NCBI GenBank assembly: GCA_964423645.1
Contig: CAYRFE010000003.1
Span: 54,145 to 118,144, forward strand
Source of the DNA: CAYRFE01 sp964423645 [NCBI: uncultured bacterium]
GTDB taxonomy: Bacteria; Macinerneyibacteriota; Macinerneyibacteria; Macinerneyibacteriales
Length of the DNA stretch: 64,000 bases
Reading direction: 5' to 3'
Made by a program: the position numbers and the translations under genes. The notes beneath the pieces are model-generated. The model saw only the letters and a list, made by a program, of their open reading frames with translations. It was not told the DNA's origin and did no database searches. This document shows positions 37,695 through 47,484 of this stretch, piece after piece; positions within the stretch are counted from its first letter, which is position 1; every line of letters begins with the position of its first letter.

Positions 37695-38101
37695 TATTTC
37701 GACAATCTCGTCTTATTTGCCTCAATAAAATCAACGACTTCCTGTATTGGCGTGCCCGGGGTAAATACTGCTTCTATGCCACTCTTTTTCAAGAACGGAA
37801 TATCATCTTCAGGTATAACTCCTCCGCCAAATACTATGATATCGTTTGCACCGCTTGCACGAAGCAAGTTTACAACTTTCGGGAACAATTCGTTATGTGC
37901 TCCAGATAATAAACTCATGCCGAGAAAATCCACATCCTCTTGAATCGCTGTCTTCACTATCGATTCCGGTGTTTGACGAATACCGGTATAAATGACCTCA
38001 TATCCTGCATCTTTTAATGCACGGGCAACATATTTTGCACCACGGTCATGCCCGTCAAGCCCGGGTTTTGATATAAGTACGCGAATTTTTTTGTCTGCCA
38101 T
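37694..38101 (-). CDS. Methylmalonyl-CoA mutase, B12-binding subunit
   Basis: 135 residues, free-standing cobalamin-binding domain. 'KPGLDGHDRGAKYVA' (the DxHxxG motif whose His ligates cobalt), 'LLSGAHNELFP' and 'FGGGVIPEDD' are diagnostic. It pairs with the 554-residue catalytic subunit just upstream to form a split mutase, as in some archaea and anaerobic bacteria. Confidence 0.94.
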   Translation of the reverse strand: MADKKIRVLISKPGLDGHDRGAKYVARALKDAGYEVIYTGIRQTPESIVKTAIQEDVDFLGMSLLSGAHNELFPKVVNLLRASGANDIIVFGGGVIPEDDIPFLKKSGIEAVFTPGTPIQEVVDFIEANKTRLSK

Positions 38102-38110
38102 ACTTCCTCC

Positions 38111-39775
38111 TTACAGAACCACGGTCTCGTGGTATTCGCCGAATTCGGCACGTAACACATTGCAAATTTCACCAAGTGATGCATACACGCGTACCGCGTC
38201 GATAATATACGGCATTAAATTCTCATCCGTACGAGAAGCTTTTTGCAATGCTTCAAGTTTTGCATCGACCGCTTTATTATCACGATCTTTTTTAATGGCA
38301 GTAAGTTTCTTAACTTGCACTTCACGTAATTTCGGATCAACCTTAAGAAGTCCTTTTGGCGGACCTTCTTTCACGGTGAATTTGTTGACTCCGACAATGA
38401 TTCGCTCTTTGCTTTCGATATCCTTCTGATATTTGTATGCCGCATCTTGTATCTCTTTTTGCACAAAACCTTTTTCGATAGCCTTCAACATTCCGCCCAT
38501 CGCTTCGATTTTATTGATATAATCCCATGCTTCTTTCTCAATTTTATCGGTCATCGCTTCGACATAATATGATCCCGCCAAAGGATCAACGGTGTTGGCA
38601 ACACCTGATTCGTATGCAACTATCTGCTGTGTGCGAAGTGCGATACGAACGGAGTCCTCTGTCGGCAATGCAAGCGCTTCGTCACGGGAGTTAGTATGTA
38701 AACTCTGTGTACCGCCCATGACTGCTGCAAGGGTTTGAATTGCTACACGGACCACGTTATTATCAGCTTGTTGCGCAGTAAGAGTACTTCCTGCCGTTTG
38801 AGTATGAAAGCGCAACTTCATCGAATTATCCTTTTTCGCCGAGAATTTTTCTTTCATGATTTTTGCCCAAATCCTACGGGCAGCGCGGAATTTCGCGACC
38901 TCTTCTAAAAGATCATTATGAGAATTAAAGAAAAACGATAAACGTCCCGCAAAACTATCCACATCCAGACCTTTTGTCACTGCCGAACGAACATAATCTA
39001 TTCCGTCTGCGAGAGTAAATGCAACCTCTTGTGATGCGGTAGAACCTGCCTCACGAATGTGATATCCCGAGATACTGATCGTATTCCAGTTTGGCACTTC
39101 TTTTGAACAATACTCAAAAATATTAGCAATCAATCTCATTGATGGTGCCGGAGGGAAAATATACGTCCCTCGTGCAATATATTCTTTCAAAATATCATTC
39201 TGAATGGTACCCGTTAACTTGTCTTTTGAAACGCCTTGCTTTTCGCCAACTGCGATGTACATCGCCAAAAGAACCGATGCAGGCGCATTGATGGTCATAG
39301 AAGTAGACACTTTATCCAATGGTATTCCGTCAAAAAGAATTTCCATGTCTTTCAGTGTATCAATGGCAACACCAACTTTTCCAACTTCCCCTTCACTGAT
39401 CGAATCATCAGAATCATATCCGATCTGAGTCGGCAAATCAAAAGCAACCGATAGACCGGTCTGACCTTGTTCAAGAAGATACTTGTATCGTGCATTTGAT
39501 TCTTCGGCAGTTCCAAACCCGGCATATTGACGCATCGTCCAATATTTACCGCGATACATCGTCGTCTGAACGCCTCGAGTAAACGGATATACTCCTGGGA
39601 AACCTATTGTTTCCAAGTATTCTTCTTCGGTCGTTGCTTTCGGGACATATAAACGATCAACGGGTTCTGAAGATGCGGTAACAAACTCTTTGCGTTGCTC
39701 CGGATATTTCTCTAATGACTTTTGAACATTTCCATCCCATTTTGCCATTTCTTCATTAATTTTTTTATATTCCAT
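38111..39775 (-). CDS. Methylmalonyl-CoA mutase, catalytic subunit
   Basis: 554 residues, TIM-barrel part only. '[20 protein letters not shown]', '[17 protein letters not shown]' and '[17 protein letters not shown]' match the methylmalonyl-CoA clade, including the active-site 'YRG..WTMRQY' block; the isobutyryl- and ethylmalonyl-CoA clades differ there. It turns succinyl-CoA into (R)-methylmalonyl-CoA, the first step of propionate formation. The gene order mutase, B12 subunit, meaB, epimerase, decarboxylase is a complete pathway in one transcript. Confidence 0.94.
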   Translation of the reverse strand: MEYKKINEEMAKWDGNVQKSLEKYPEQRKEFVTASSEPVDRLYVPKATTEEEYLETIGFPGVYPFTRGVQTTMYRGKYWTMRQYAGFGTAEESNARYKYLLEQGQTGLSVAFDLPTQIGYDSDDSISEGEVGKVGVAIDTLKDMEILFDGIPLDKVSTSMTINAPASVLLAMYIAVGEKQGVSKDKLTGTIQNDILKEYIARGTYIFPPAPSMRLIANIFEYCSKEVPNWNTISISGYHIREAGSTASQEVAFTLADGIDYVRSAVTKGLDVDSFAGRLSFFFNSHNDLLEEVAKFRAARRIWAKIMKEKFSAKKDNSMKLRFHTQTAGSTLTAQQADNNVVRVAIQTLAAVMGGTQSLHTNSRDEALALPTEDSVRIALRTQQIVAYESGVANTVDPLAGSYYVEAMTDKIEKEAWDYINKIEAMGGMLKAIEKGFVQKEIQDAAYKYQKDIESKERIIVGVNKFTVKEGPPKGLLKVDPKLREVQVKKLTAIKKDRDNKAVDAKLEALQKASRTDENLMPYIIDAVRVYASLGEICNVLRAEFGEYHETVVL

Positions 39776-39787
39776 ACATTACCTCCG

Positions 39788-40987
39788 TTATTTCGAAAGT
39801 ATGGTCTTTGTTTCAATTGCGATCATAAGTTCTTCATTAGTAGGAACCACAAGAACTTTCACCCGTGCATGTGCTGCCGAAACATCAACTTTTTTCCCGC
39901 GGGATTTATTTTTCTCTTTATCGATCGATATCCCAAGAAAGTCCATGTCTTCACAAATCGCCTCACGCGCTTCCCAGCCGTTTTCACCGATGCCTGCAGT
40001 AAAGACGATCGCATCGGCACCGTTCATGGCGGCAATATATCCGCCGATATATTTTTTCGCGTTATAGGTAATAAGATCGAGTGCAAGTTGAGCACGTTTA
40101 TTGCCTTTATTCCATGCCGCATCCTCAACATCACGAGCGTCACTCGATATACCGGAAATACCCAACATGCCGCTTTTTTTGTATAAAATATCATGCATTT
40201 GATCGACTGAATACTGCCCTGTTTTGAGCAAATGAGTAATGATACCTGCATCGACATCACCTGCACGTGTTCCCATCGGAATACCGCACATTGTTGAATA
40301 ACCTAAAGATGTATCGACAGAGTGCCCGTCCATTACTGCGCTGTAGGATGTTCCGTTCCCCATGTGACAAGTAACGATCTTACATGTCTCAAAAGGTTTT
40401 CCCAACATCTTCGCAGCTTCCTGCGCTACATATTGGTGAGAAGTGCCATGAAAACCATAACGACGTATACCTTCTTTCTCATACATCTCATACGGTAATG
40501 CATACATATATGCTTTCTCGGGCATTTGCGAATGAAATGAGGTATCAAAAACGGCAACATTAGGAACGTCAGGCATAAGTTCCATCATTGCCAACACACC
40601 GGTCAAATTCGGAGGATTGTGTAACGGTGCAAGATGATTCAGTGCTTCAAGTTCTGTTACAATTTCTTTGGTTATTAAGGTTGATTTTTTATATTTTTCT
40701 CCACCATGCACATAGCGGTGACCTGCAGCATTGATTTCCTTGAATGACTTGATGATATTTTCCTTCGGGTCGATAAGAATGTCCAATACTTTTTTCAAAC
40801 CGTCTTTGTGATTGTGGATAGTCATAACTTCTTTCTTTTTATCACCGCCACGCACACTGTATGAAATAATCGAATCAGGCAACCCCACACGCTCAATTAA
40901 CCCCTTCATCACTACTTCTTCCGTAGTCATGTTAAAAAGCTGAAACTTGATTGACGAACTCCCCGAATTAAGCACCAATACATTCAT
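39788..40987 (-). CDS. ackA: Acetate kinase
   Basis: 400 residues. 'NVLVLNSGSSSIKFQLF', 'HRYVHGGEKY', 'FDTSFHSQMPEKAYMYALPY' and 'GFHGTSHQYV' identify the ASKHA-fold kinase. It makes ATP from acetyl phosphate (propionyl phosphate may also serve). ATG 40987 is chosen for its GGGAGG site; a longer frame to 41014 has none. No phosphotransacetylase is in the window. Its place ahead of the mutase ties substrate-level phosphorylation to propionate formation. Confidence 0.95.
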   Translation of the reverse strand: MNVLVLNSGSSSIKFQLFNMTTEEVVMKGLIERVGLPDSIISYSVRGGDKKKEVMTIHNHKDGLKKVLDILIDPKENIIKSFKEINAAGHRYVHGGEKYKKSTLITKEIVTELEALNHLAPLHNPPNLTGVLAMMELMPDVPNVAVFDTSFHSQMPEKAYMYALPYEMYEKEGIRRYGFHGTSHQYVAQEAAKMLGKPFETCKIVTCHMGNGTSYSAVMDGHSVDTSLGYSTMCGIPMGTRAGDVDAGIITHLLKTGQYSVDQMHDILYKKSGMLGISGISSDARDVEDAAWNKGNKRAQLALDLITYNAKKYIGGYIAAMNGADAIVFTAGIGENGWEAREAICEDMDFLGISIDKEKNKSRGKKVDVSAAHARVKVLVVPTNEELMIAIETKTILSK

Positions 40988-41003
40988 TTCTTTCCTCCCT
41001 GAT

Positions 41004-42335
41004 TTATTGTTCATTTAAACGTATAACAATAGTTCCGTCAAGATTCTGTTCGGAAAAACTAAACGCCCCTATGACATGACCGATATTTTCACTCACTTCT
41101 TGCTTCTTTGCCATATCACGCACCATTCTGTCGGAAAGAAATACAGTGATATGGCGGTCAGACGGCAACAAGTTTTCCATCTTTTTATGTAATTCATCGC
41201 GACGAAGGTTATGCTTTTCGTCACGATCAACATAGTGTTTGAGACTTTCCAGCGAATCAAAAAGAAAAAATACATCATTGTTCATATAATAAAACGGGCG
41301 CTTCAACCCTTCAATAGAATCACCCGCTATACCGCGCGCAAGAAAACCCAAAATTCCGGTGATCACAGGAGTTTTAAACGATGTGCCGTTATAGTCACGA
41401 GTTTCAAATTCTATCGGAAATCGGTTCACCAGATCTGTCTCAACTTGGTTCATTCGCTTCTCTACCGATCCGCTTCCCAAACACATGACACTCGTTTTAT
41501 TATACACTCCGATATAAAAACGTTCTGATACCATCGGTATAAGATGATTTTCAATATCTATACCGCTTTTATCGAATACCATAAGTTTTGTTTGATAAAA
41601 ACTCTGAAAAAAATCTGTTTGAAAAACTAATTTCCGTAATGCGGCATAATGCACTTCAAAATCATCAAATGTCAACATGACATACATATCCGGCCGATCG
41701 GGTATATATTTATCAAAACTTGACACTGAAGTAAAACCGACCTTTTTATACTCATAGGGTAATTTTAAATGAATTTGCAATGCATTGGCGGATGATTGTG
41801 CATTGATAGTTCCTTCAAGGATTTTATTATTTAAAAAAGGGAATTTCTCGGATTGAGGAACCGGATAATAAAACATCGCATCGCCGTCATGCTTTTTGGT
41901 CACAAACTCGCGAAGCGTTTCATTCTTCTCCGTATGCTCGGTCGGCACAAGATCAAATGTTTTATTGGTCGTAAAGCAAAATACGTTTTTATCGACCTTG
42001 CCGTATTCTTTCAAAAAACGTGCCGCGAATGAAAGTTCGGCAAACATATAAGCCTCACCCTTTTTATCGATGACGACATATACTCGCGGCGCAGGAATAT
42101 GTTTTATTAACGGAAGATTCAACAGAGTGCGTAGTTTTTCATTTTTTTGAACAAACGGTGCTGTCAGATGCAAAAATGCACGATGATTATCAATTCGAGC
42201 TACAAATTGCGGATTATTCGGAAAGTAGCGATACGCACGCTCTTTATTGAAATAGTAAAACGCCGTGACAGTCAGCCCGACAACGATAAGAACCGTCAGA
42301 ATCAGAGAAAGAAAACACCCTTTTTTTCTTCCCAC
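41004..42335 (-). CDS. Membrane-anchored protein of unknown function (DUF3352-like)
   Basis: 443 residues. N-terminal basic stretch and one membrane helix ('CFLSLILTVLIVVGLTVTAFYYF'), then a long extracytoplasmic part with mixed alpha/beta character, recalling DUF3352-type proteins ('FPNNPQFVARIDN', 'FFLFDSLESLKHYVDRDEKHN'). Starts at GTG 42335 after an AAAGGAG, 18 bases past the tRNA-Arg gene. It is the first protein gene of the methylmalonyl operon but has no obvious link to the pathway. Confidence 0.65.
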   Translation of the reverse strand: MGRKKGCFLSLILTVLIVVGLTVTAFYYFNKERAYRYFPNNPQFVARIDNHRAFLHLTAPFVQKNEKLRTLLNLPLIKHIPAPRVYVVIDKKGEAYMFAELSFAARFLKEYGKVDKNVFCFTTNKTFDLVPTEHTEKNETLREFVTKKHDGDAMFYYPVPQSEKFPFLNNKILEGTINAQSSANALQIHLKLPYEYKKVGFTSVSSFDKYIPDRPDMYVMLTFDDFEVHYAALRKLVFQTDFFQSFYQTKLMVFDKSGIDIENHLIPMVSERFYIGVYNKTSVMCLGSGSVEKRMNQVETDLVNRFPIEFETRDYNGTSFKTPVITGILGFLARGIAGDSIEGLKRPFYYMNNDVFFLFDSLESLKHYVDRDEKHNLRRDELHKKMENLLPSDRHITVFLSDRMVRDMAKKQEVSENIGHVIGAFSFSEQNLDGTIVIRLNEQ

Positions 42336-42353
42336 AATACTCCTTTAGGTTTA

Positions 42354-42427
<74 letters not shown>

Positions 42428-42437
42428 GCGTGGGTTC

Positions 42438-42465
42438 ATTATAGGCACTTTGACCTGTCTGTCAA
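42438..42465 (-). promoter_or_regulatory. Consensus promoter before tRNA-Arg and the methylmalonyl operon
   Basis: Minus strand: TTGACA, 16-base spacer, TATAAT, both perfect. It lies 10 bases before the tRNA 5' end, as expected for a stable-RNA promoter. No other promoter is visible before the downstream operon. Confidence 0.8.
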
Positions 42466-42506
42466 GCAATTTAGCCGCAAATTACGTGTTTTGTCGCAAA
42501 TATTCG

Positions 42507-42887
42507 TCAAATTTTCATGATTATGAGATATGCCCAGTTAAGCAGAAAAATAATAAGACCTCCCCAACGAAACCATGATCTTGGGATCGTTATCGGAGTT
42601 ATTTTATCAAAAACAACAAGAATATCGTGTAAACCCCAAAGGGGTATTCCTAAAAGGATGAATGAGAGCATCGGATTATAGTATATTGCTTTGAAAACAT
42701 GAAAATTTAAAAATGCGTATGACATTCGGGTAGCACCGCATGTCGGGCACGGAATGCCGGTAATAATTTTAAAAGGGCACCCGAAATGCGGTATGTCATA
42801 CAACGACACTACACAATAAAACAAGACTGCAGCGGCAAGGAGTACCCCGGAATAAATGACACCGAAAGGAATGAACTTTTTACCCAT
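42507..42887 (-). CDS. DUF2752 membrane protein
   Basis: 126 residues, three to four helices with the family signature 'GIPCPTCGATRM'. Function unknown. The start at 42887 (AAGG site, 17 bases after the previous stop) is preferred over a frame reaching into the upstream gene to 42950. Last gene of the nqr-pyrF run. Confidence 0.78.
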   Translation of the reverse strand: MGKKFIPFGVIYSGVLLAAAVLFYCVVSLYDIPHFGCPFKIITGIPCPTCGATRMSYAFLNFHVFKAIYYNPMLSFILLGIPLWGLHDILVVFDKITPITIPRSWFRWGGLIIFLLNWAYLIIMKI

Positions 42888-42903
42888 GCCTTTACAACAA
42901 CCA

Positions 42904-43638
42904 TTACCGTAAACCCGCGATAAGACTCGGAATTGCAATAGCCAATACAATGGCCGTACAACAACATAACACTCCGGGGATCAAAACGACCACCACCGCT
43001 TTTCCCCATGACATTTCCTGCATATGTTTTATACCGAATATATACATTACCAAACCCCAAATTCCTGCGATTGCACTACCGCAAAAAGGAATGATAACAA
43101 GTAAATTCGTTGTATAAGAAAAAATGACCGCGTTGAGAGTAGCGATAAAACCGAATTTATCTTCCCCGAACATCATGATCAGAAGATGATATATGCCTGC
43201 AACGAGAAACAAACTCACCGCACCGCCAATGATCATGAGAATAAACAGTGAAAAAAAACCCATCCCTGCAAACAATGCCTGCGCCGACGCATCTCCCATT
43301 GAAGCGTGAGAAAAGAGTTTGGAAAAACTATCGGTAACTGAATTCCAAACTGCAGAAAAAAGAGCACCTATAACCAAAATGGTGAAATAATACGGCAATG
43401 TTTTTGATAATTCATCGTCTTTTTTGCATGACATGAAAAATTCGGTCGGATTAAAAAGAACAGCTTTCGCCGTATTAAAGTACCGTTCATACCACTGAAG
43501 ATGTTCTTCGTAAAAAGGATTGATAAACTCCTTTTGAGGAGCACCGATATTCGCGGTTGTCGGTTGTTCTTTACCGCAATGAGCGCAAAACTTCGCACTG
43601 TCATCTAAATCTGCTTGACAAAACACACATTTTCGCAT
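42904..43638 (-). CDS. Zinc-ribbon plus Yip1-like membrane protein (paralogue 2)
   Basis: 244 residues. N-terminal zinc ribbon with two CxxC pairs ('CVFCQADLDDSAKFCAHCG'), a linker, then five hydrophobic segments of a Yip1-type domain. 'FGEDKFGFIATLNAV' and 'IKHMQEMSWGKAVVVVLIPG' repeat almost exactly in the next gene. Function unknown; tandem duplication with 43676-44434. Confidence 0.78.
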   Translation of the reverse strand: MRKCVFCQADLDDSAKFCAHCGKEQPTTANIGAPQKEFINPFYEEHLQWYERYFNTAKAVLFNPTEFFMSCKKDDELSKTLPYYFTILVIGALFSAVWNSVTDSFSKLFSHASMGDASAQALFAGMGFFSLFILMIIGGAVSLFLVAGIYHLLIMMFGEDKFGFIATLNAVIFSYTTNLLVIIPFCGSAIAGIWGLVMYIFGIKHMQEMSWGKAVVVVLIPGVLCCCTAIVLAIAIPSLIAGLR

Positions 43639-43675
43639 AAAACCTCCTAAAGATTACAATGATCGTTTCCACGTA

Positions 43676-44434
43676 TTACATTCCGGCAAGAGAACCAAAT
43701 ACTACCATAATCGCCGCCACACAACAGACACAACAAAGAACAAAAGGAATAAGTGTGATCGCTATCGCTTTTCCCCATGACATTTCTTGAATGTGTTTCA
43801 GCGCAAATATTTGCATTACCATTACCCATACTCCGCCAATTAACGTACCGAATGCCGGTATGATCGCACACAACATCGGCGGGACCGAAAGCGCAACCGC
43901 ATTGAATGTCGCCGTGAAACCGTGCTTGTCCTCACCAAACATAAGAACCAAAAGATGAGTGATGCCCGCGCCGGCAAATAACATTATCGTATAAAAAATA
44001 TATGCACCGAATGCGCCGAAAATAGTCTCTATAAGCGACTTATTACCCGATTGCGATAGTTGTGAAAGTTGATCACTTGAAAGCCCCAGTTTTTGTAAAA
44101 GCTCAGAAATTTCAGAATTATCGGTCGGCAGCAAATAGTTCCACAAAAATATAAAAAATACAACTACCGACATAATAATCAAATAAAAAACAAATGCACG
44201 AGATATGTCCGCTGTTTTGGGATACGAACTGAAAAACTGTGTCGGTTTGAGAATCACATCTCGAACACTCTGTGTAATTCTCTCAAAAAAACCAAGCCGT
44301 TCGTCATGGAGCGGATTGACGTCATTACTGTACTGATTCGTATACACCGTTCCGGCAGGTTGCTCTTTCCCGCAATTTTGACAAAATTTCACTCCGTCAT
44401 CAAGATCCGCCGCACAATAAACACATTTTTTCAT
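43676..44434 (-). CDS. Zinc-ribbon plus Yip1-like membrane protein (paralogue 1)
   Basis: 252 residues, same architecture as its downstream neighbour: ribbon 'CVYCAADLDDGVKFCQNCG', spacer, five-helix Yip1-like domain with 'FGEDKHGFTATFNAV' and 'LKHIQEMSWGKAIAITLIPF'. It lies 14 bases after pyrF. Nothing in the context reveals its role. Confidence 0.78.
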   Translation of the reverse strand: MKKCVYCAADLDDGVKFCQNCGKEQPAGTVYTNQYSNDVNPLHDERLGFFERITQSVRDVILKPTQFFSSYPKTADISRAFVFYLIIMSVVVFFIFLWNYLLPTDNSEISELLQKLGLSSDQLSQLSQSGNKSLIETIFGAFGAYIFYTIMLFAGAGITHLLVLMFGEDKHGFTATFNAVALSVPPMLCAIIPAFGTLIGGVWVMVMQIFALKHIQEMSWGKAIAITLIPFVLCCVCCVAAIMVVFGSLAGM

Positions 44435-44448
44435 ACCGACCTCCTCTT

Positions 44449-45246
44449 TTATAACAAATAGCTATTAATCATATCCCTGTAATACAACGCCTGCTCGCGT
44501 GCTTTTTCGGCAAAATCCGTACCGGTTGATGCAAAAATGACCGCACGTGACACATTGATCACCATATTGCCGTGTTTACCGCCGAAGCCGTTTTTCACTG
44601 TTTTTTCGACATCACCGCCCTGGCTTCCGATTCCGGGTATCAAAAATATCTCATCCGGGCACATACGGCGGATCTCTCCCAATTCTTCCGGTTTTGTCGC
44701 ACCTACCACAAGCCCCAGGCGACTCCCTTTTTCATTCCATGTATGCACTTTTTGTGCAACCAATTTGAACAGATCGGCGTGGTATTCAAAATCCGCGGCT
44801 GATTTATTGGAGGTCAATGCCAACACAAACGAATATTTGCGTTCATAGCGATAAAACGGTTCGATCGCATCCCAACCCATATAAGGATTGACCGTCGCCG
44901 CATCGTAACGATTTGCGTCATACAGTGCAACGGCGTATTGCTCGGCGGTATTGCCTATGTCACCTCGTTTTACATCCGCGATCATCGGAATAGACGGTGC
45001 CGCATCGCACACCGCTTCCCATGCATCAAAGCCGATCCTTCCTGCCGATTCGTAAAAAGCCGCATTCGGCTTATACGCGCACACTAAGTCCTTTGTGGCG
45101 GCGATGATCTCGTCATTGAATTTTTTCAACGGATTTGCTTCGTTTTTCAAACACTCGGGAAGTTTTTTTATATCACTGTCCAACCCGACACATAATAACG
45201 ACGTGTTGGCAACCACTGCCGCTTCATACTTTTCACGAAAAGTCAT
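44449..45246 (-). CDS. pyrF: Orotidine 5'-phosphate decarboxylase
   Basis: 265 residues, type-2 (longer) PyrF subfamily. 'LLCVGLDSDIKKLPE', 'AYKPNAAFYESAG' and the catalytic 'ADVKRGDIGNTAEQYA' are clear. Final step of UMP synthesis. No other pyrimidine gene lies here; it is transcribed with the nqr-like genes. Confidence 0.95.
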   Translation of the reverse strand: MTFREKYEAAVVANTSLLCVGLDSDIKKLPECLKNEANPLKKFNDEIIAATKDLVCAYKPNAAFYESAGRIGFDAWEAVCDAAPSIPMIADVKRGDIGNTAEQYAVALYDANRYDAATVNPYMGWDAIEPFYRYERKYSFVLALTSNKSAADFEYHADLFKLVAQKVHTWNEKGSRLGLVVGATKPEELGEIRRMCPDEIFLIPGIGSQGGDVEKTVKNGFGGKHGNMVINVSRAVIFASTGTDFAEKAREQALYYRDMINSYLL

Positions 45247-45285
45247 AATTCCTCCTTGGAAAAAATGTATGTACCTTGCTATACT

Positions 45286-45756
45286 TCAATTGTCAATCGA
45301 TACAATCTCAAGCACCGCTACTATTTCATGCGGATCTATGCGAAAATTACTTCCACGCCCTTCGTAAAATCCGTGTGCATAGATCATATGTATATTCAAC
45401 TCCGTGAATGTTATCTCTTTATCTGTCTGTAAATTCCTAACGGTCGTATTGCTTTTCGGGAAAATACCCGGATCACCGAAAGGACACGGTATTTTCCCTC
45501 GCACCGATTCTGTACGTACCTCAAAATGAGGCGGTACGGAAATAAATTCTCCCAAACCTTTCAATCCTGCATCACGAAATTCCATCATCTTGATCGCGAT
45601 CTGTTGATGTGTTAATCCCAAACGTTTTACTTCGGCATCATCATCTGTCAGTATATCAACCAATTTGCGTGTGTCGTTACCGAGAAAGCCTTCAAGTGTC
45701 AATACTCCCGGTTGCATTGAATGTTGAATTGTATCCATTTGCACGGTTTGTTTCAT
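45286..45756 (-). CDS. Unknown protein between nqrF and pyrF
   Basis: 156 residues, soluble, not recognised. 'HQQIAIKMMEFRDAGLKG', 'RGKIPCPFGDPGIFPKSNTTV' and the C-terminal 'IHMIYAHGFYEGRGS' look conserved-protein-like. The single Cys is in CPFGDP. The frame extends upstream, but the ATG at 45756 with a GGGAGG site 13 bases past the nqrF stop is the better start. It might serve the Nqr-like complex by position; there is no direct evidence. Confidence 0.7.
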   Translation of the reverse strand: MKQTVQMDTIQHSMQPGVLTLEGFLGNDTRKLVDILTDDDAEVKRLGLTHQQIAIKMMEFRDAGLKGLGEFISVPPHFEVRTESVRGKIPCPFGDPGIFPKSNTTVRNLQTDKEITFTELNIHMIYAHGFYEGRGSNFRIDPHEIVAVLEIVSIDN

Positions 45757-45769
45757 ACAACCTCCCGTA

Positions 45770-46876
45770 TTAAGAGAATTTATCGTAGAAAATTCTGTCG
45801 TCCGTGACACCCTTTTTACGCAAGACGTCAACACAAGCGGCGATCATTCCGGGACTTCCGCATAGATATGCCTCGGTATTAACAGGATTCGTACAGTATT
45901 TATCCACGGCAACCGTGATCAACCCGCTTTCACCTGTCCAATTATCCTCAGGTTTCGGCTCTGATAAACAGGGCACAAAAGTAAAATTCGGGATATCCTT
46001 TTCCAACGCTTGCATTTCGTCGACCAAAAACAAATCTCTCCCCGAACGTGCACCGAAACAATATGTCGCTTTTCGCGGATTCTTCTTTTCTGCCATATCC
46101 AGAAGGATCGACTTGATCGGAGCCATACCGGAACCGCCTGCTATAAAAATAATATCTCGGTCGGTATCACGCAAAAAGAAATCACCGTACGGTCCGTTCA
46201 GCACGACACCGTCTCCTTCTTTCAGAAAGTTATGAACATACGTCGTGCAGATACCATTCGGCACCAATCGGATCTCCAGTTCAATTACATCTTTTTCCGT
46301 AGGAGAAGAAGCTACCGAATACGCACGATACACCGATTCATCACAGAGTTCATATTCCGGCACCTGAAACTGCACAAACTGCCCGGGTTTAAAATCAATC
46401 ACCGACGGATCAAGTAGCCGCATACGCACTTCTTTGATGTCATAGGTGAGATCGCGAATCGATGCCACAACCGCATTGTATTGCTTGACATTGAATAATT
46501 CTTCAGGAACTTCAATGCGCATATTCTTTTTAACTTTTACCTGACAGGATAATCGAATATTTTCTTTCTTCTCGGATTCATTTAACCATGGTAACTCAGT
46601 GGGAAGGAAATCCCCTGCACCGTCGAGTACTTTGACTTTGCAAAAACCGCATGATCCGCGTCCGCCGCATGCGGAAGGAATAAATATCTTTTCGTTCATT
46701 AATGTCTGCAACAATGGTTTACCGCCCTCAACTGTCAGCAACTTCTGTCCGTCATTGATATCAACCGTTACCTCACCGTAATTTGCGAGCGTGTTGTCGG
46801 CAATGACAAGAACAATTGCCAGAACGGCAAACAGCGCGGTAAGGATTCCGACTGCAGTAAGTAATTCATATACCAT
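45770..46876 (-). CDS. nqrF: Nqr complex subunit F (NADH dehydrogenase)
   Basis: 368 residues: N-terminal membrane helix (about 3-27), plant-type [2Fe-2S] domain with 'SACGGRGSCGFCKV' and later 'LSCQV', FAD-binding 'YRAYSVASSP' and 'GPYGDFFL', and NADH-binding 'AGGSGMAPIKS' and 'CGSPGMI'. It oxidises NADH and passes electrons into the membrane subunits. NqrF is the trait that separates Nqr from Rnf. It lies 11 bases after nqrE. Confidence 0.94.
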   Translation of the reverse strand: MVYELLTAVGILTALFAVLAIVLVIADNTLANYGEVTVDINDGQKLLTVEGGKPLLQTLMNEKIFIPSACGGRGSCGFCKVKVLDGAGDFLPTELPWLNESEKKENIRLSCQVKVKKNMRIEVPEELFNVKQYNAVVASIRDLTYDIKEVRMRLLDPSVIDFKPGQFVQFQVPEYELCDESVYRAYSVASSPTEKDVIELEIRLVPNGICTTYVHNFLKEGDGVVLNGPYGDFFLRDTDRDIIFIAGGSGMAPIKSILLDMAEKKNPRKATYCFGARSGRDLFLVDEMQALEKDIPNFTFVPCLSEPKPEDNWTGESGLITVAVDKYCTNPVNTEAYLCGSPGMIAACVDVLRKKGVTDDRIFYDKFS

Positions 46877-46887
46877 ATCTCTATACC

Positions 46888-47484
46888 TCAGCTTATTCTG
46901 AGCATACCGGTAAATCCGATGAATGCCATCGCCATAATACCGGTGATGATTAATGTTATCCCTGCACCTTCAAGCCCTTTCGGCACCCTGCTTCTTGTCA
47001 TTTTTTGACGAATTCCCGCCATTGCTACGATCGCCAACCACCATCCCAGACCGCTACCGAGTCCGTATGCAAACGATTGAATAAATGAATATTTTCGAAT
47101 AACCATAAACAATACCGCACCCAAAATAGCACAATTCACGGTAATTAACGGCAGAAAAATACCTAATGCCGCATACAATCCGTCGGAAATCCGTTCTATG
47201 ATCATTTCAACCAATTGCACAAACGCAGCGATAACGACTATAAAAACGATATAGCTCAGATACTCAATGCCAAAAGGAATAAGCAATTTATAGTATACGA
47301 TCCAATTAAGCGCAGTTGTACATGCCATTACAAACGTCACTGCCGCACCCAGACCGACCGAAGCCTTTACCTCGCGAGAAATCGAAAGGAATGAACACAT
47401 TCCGAGGTAATTGGTCAGCAATATATTATTGGTGAACACGGATGCAAAAAAAATGGCGACTATTGAAATATTTTCAACCGTCAT
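46888..47484 (-). CDS. nqrE: Nqr complex subunit E
   Basis: 198 residues, six helices, paralogue of RnfA. 'NNILLTNYLGMCSFL' and 'LPLITVNCAILGAVLF' hold the Cys of the intramembrane iron site. It overlaps nqrD by 4 bases. Confidence 0.94.
   Translation of the reverse strand: MTVENISIVAIFFASVFTNNILLTNYLGMCSFLSISREVKASVGLGAAVTFVMACTTALNWIVYYKLLIPFGIEYLSYIVFIVVIAAFVQLVEMIIERISDGLYAALGIFLPLITVNCAILGAVLFMVIRKYSFIQSFAYGLGSGLGWWLAIVAMAGIRQKMTRSRVPKGLEGAGITLIITGIMAMAFIGFTGMLRIS

Noticed and set aside
45286-45756. Possible diverged NqrA downstream of nqrF
   Set aside because: At 156 residues it is far too short and has no Rnf-C/Nuo51-like motif; NqrA normally precedes nqrB.
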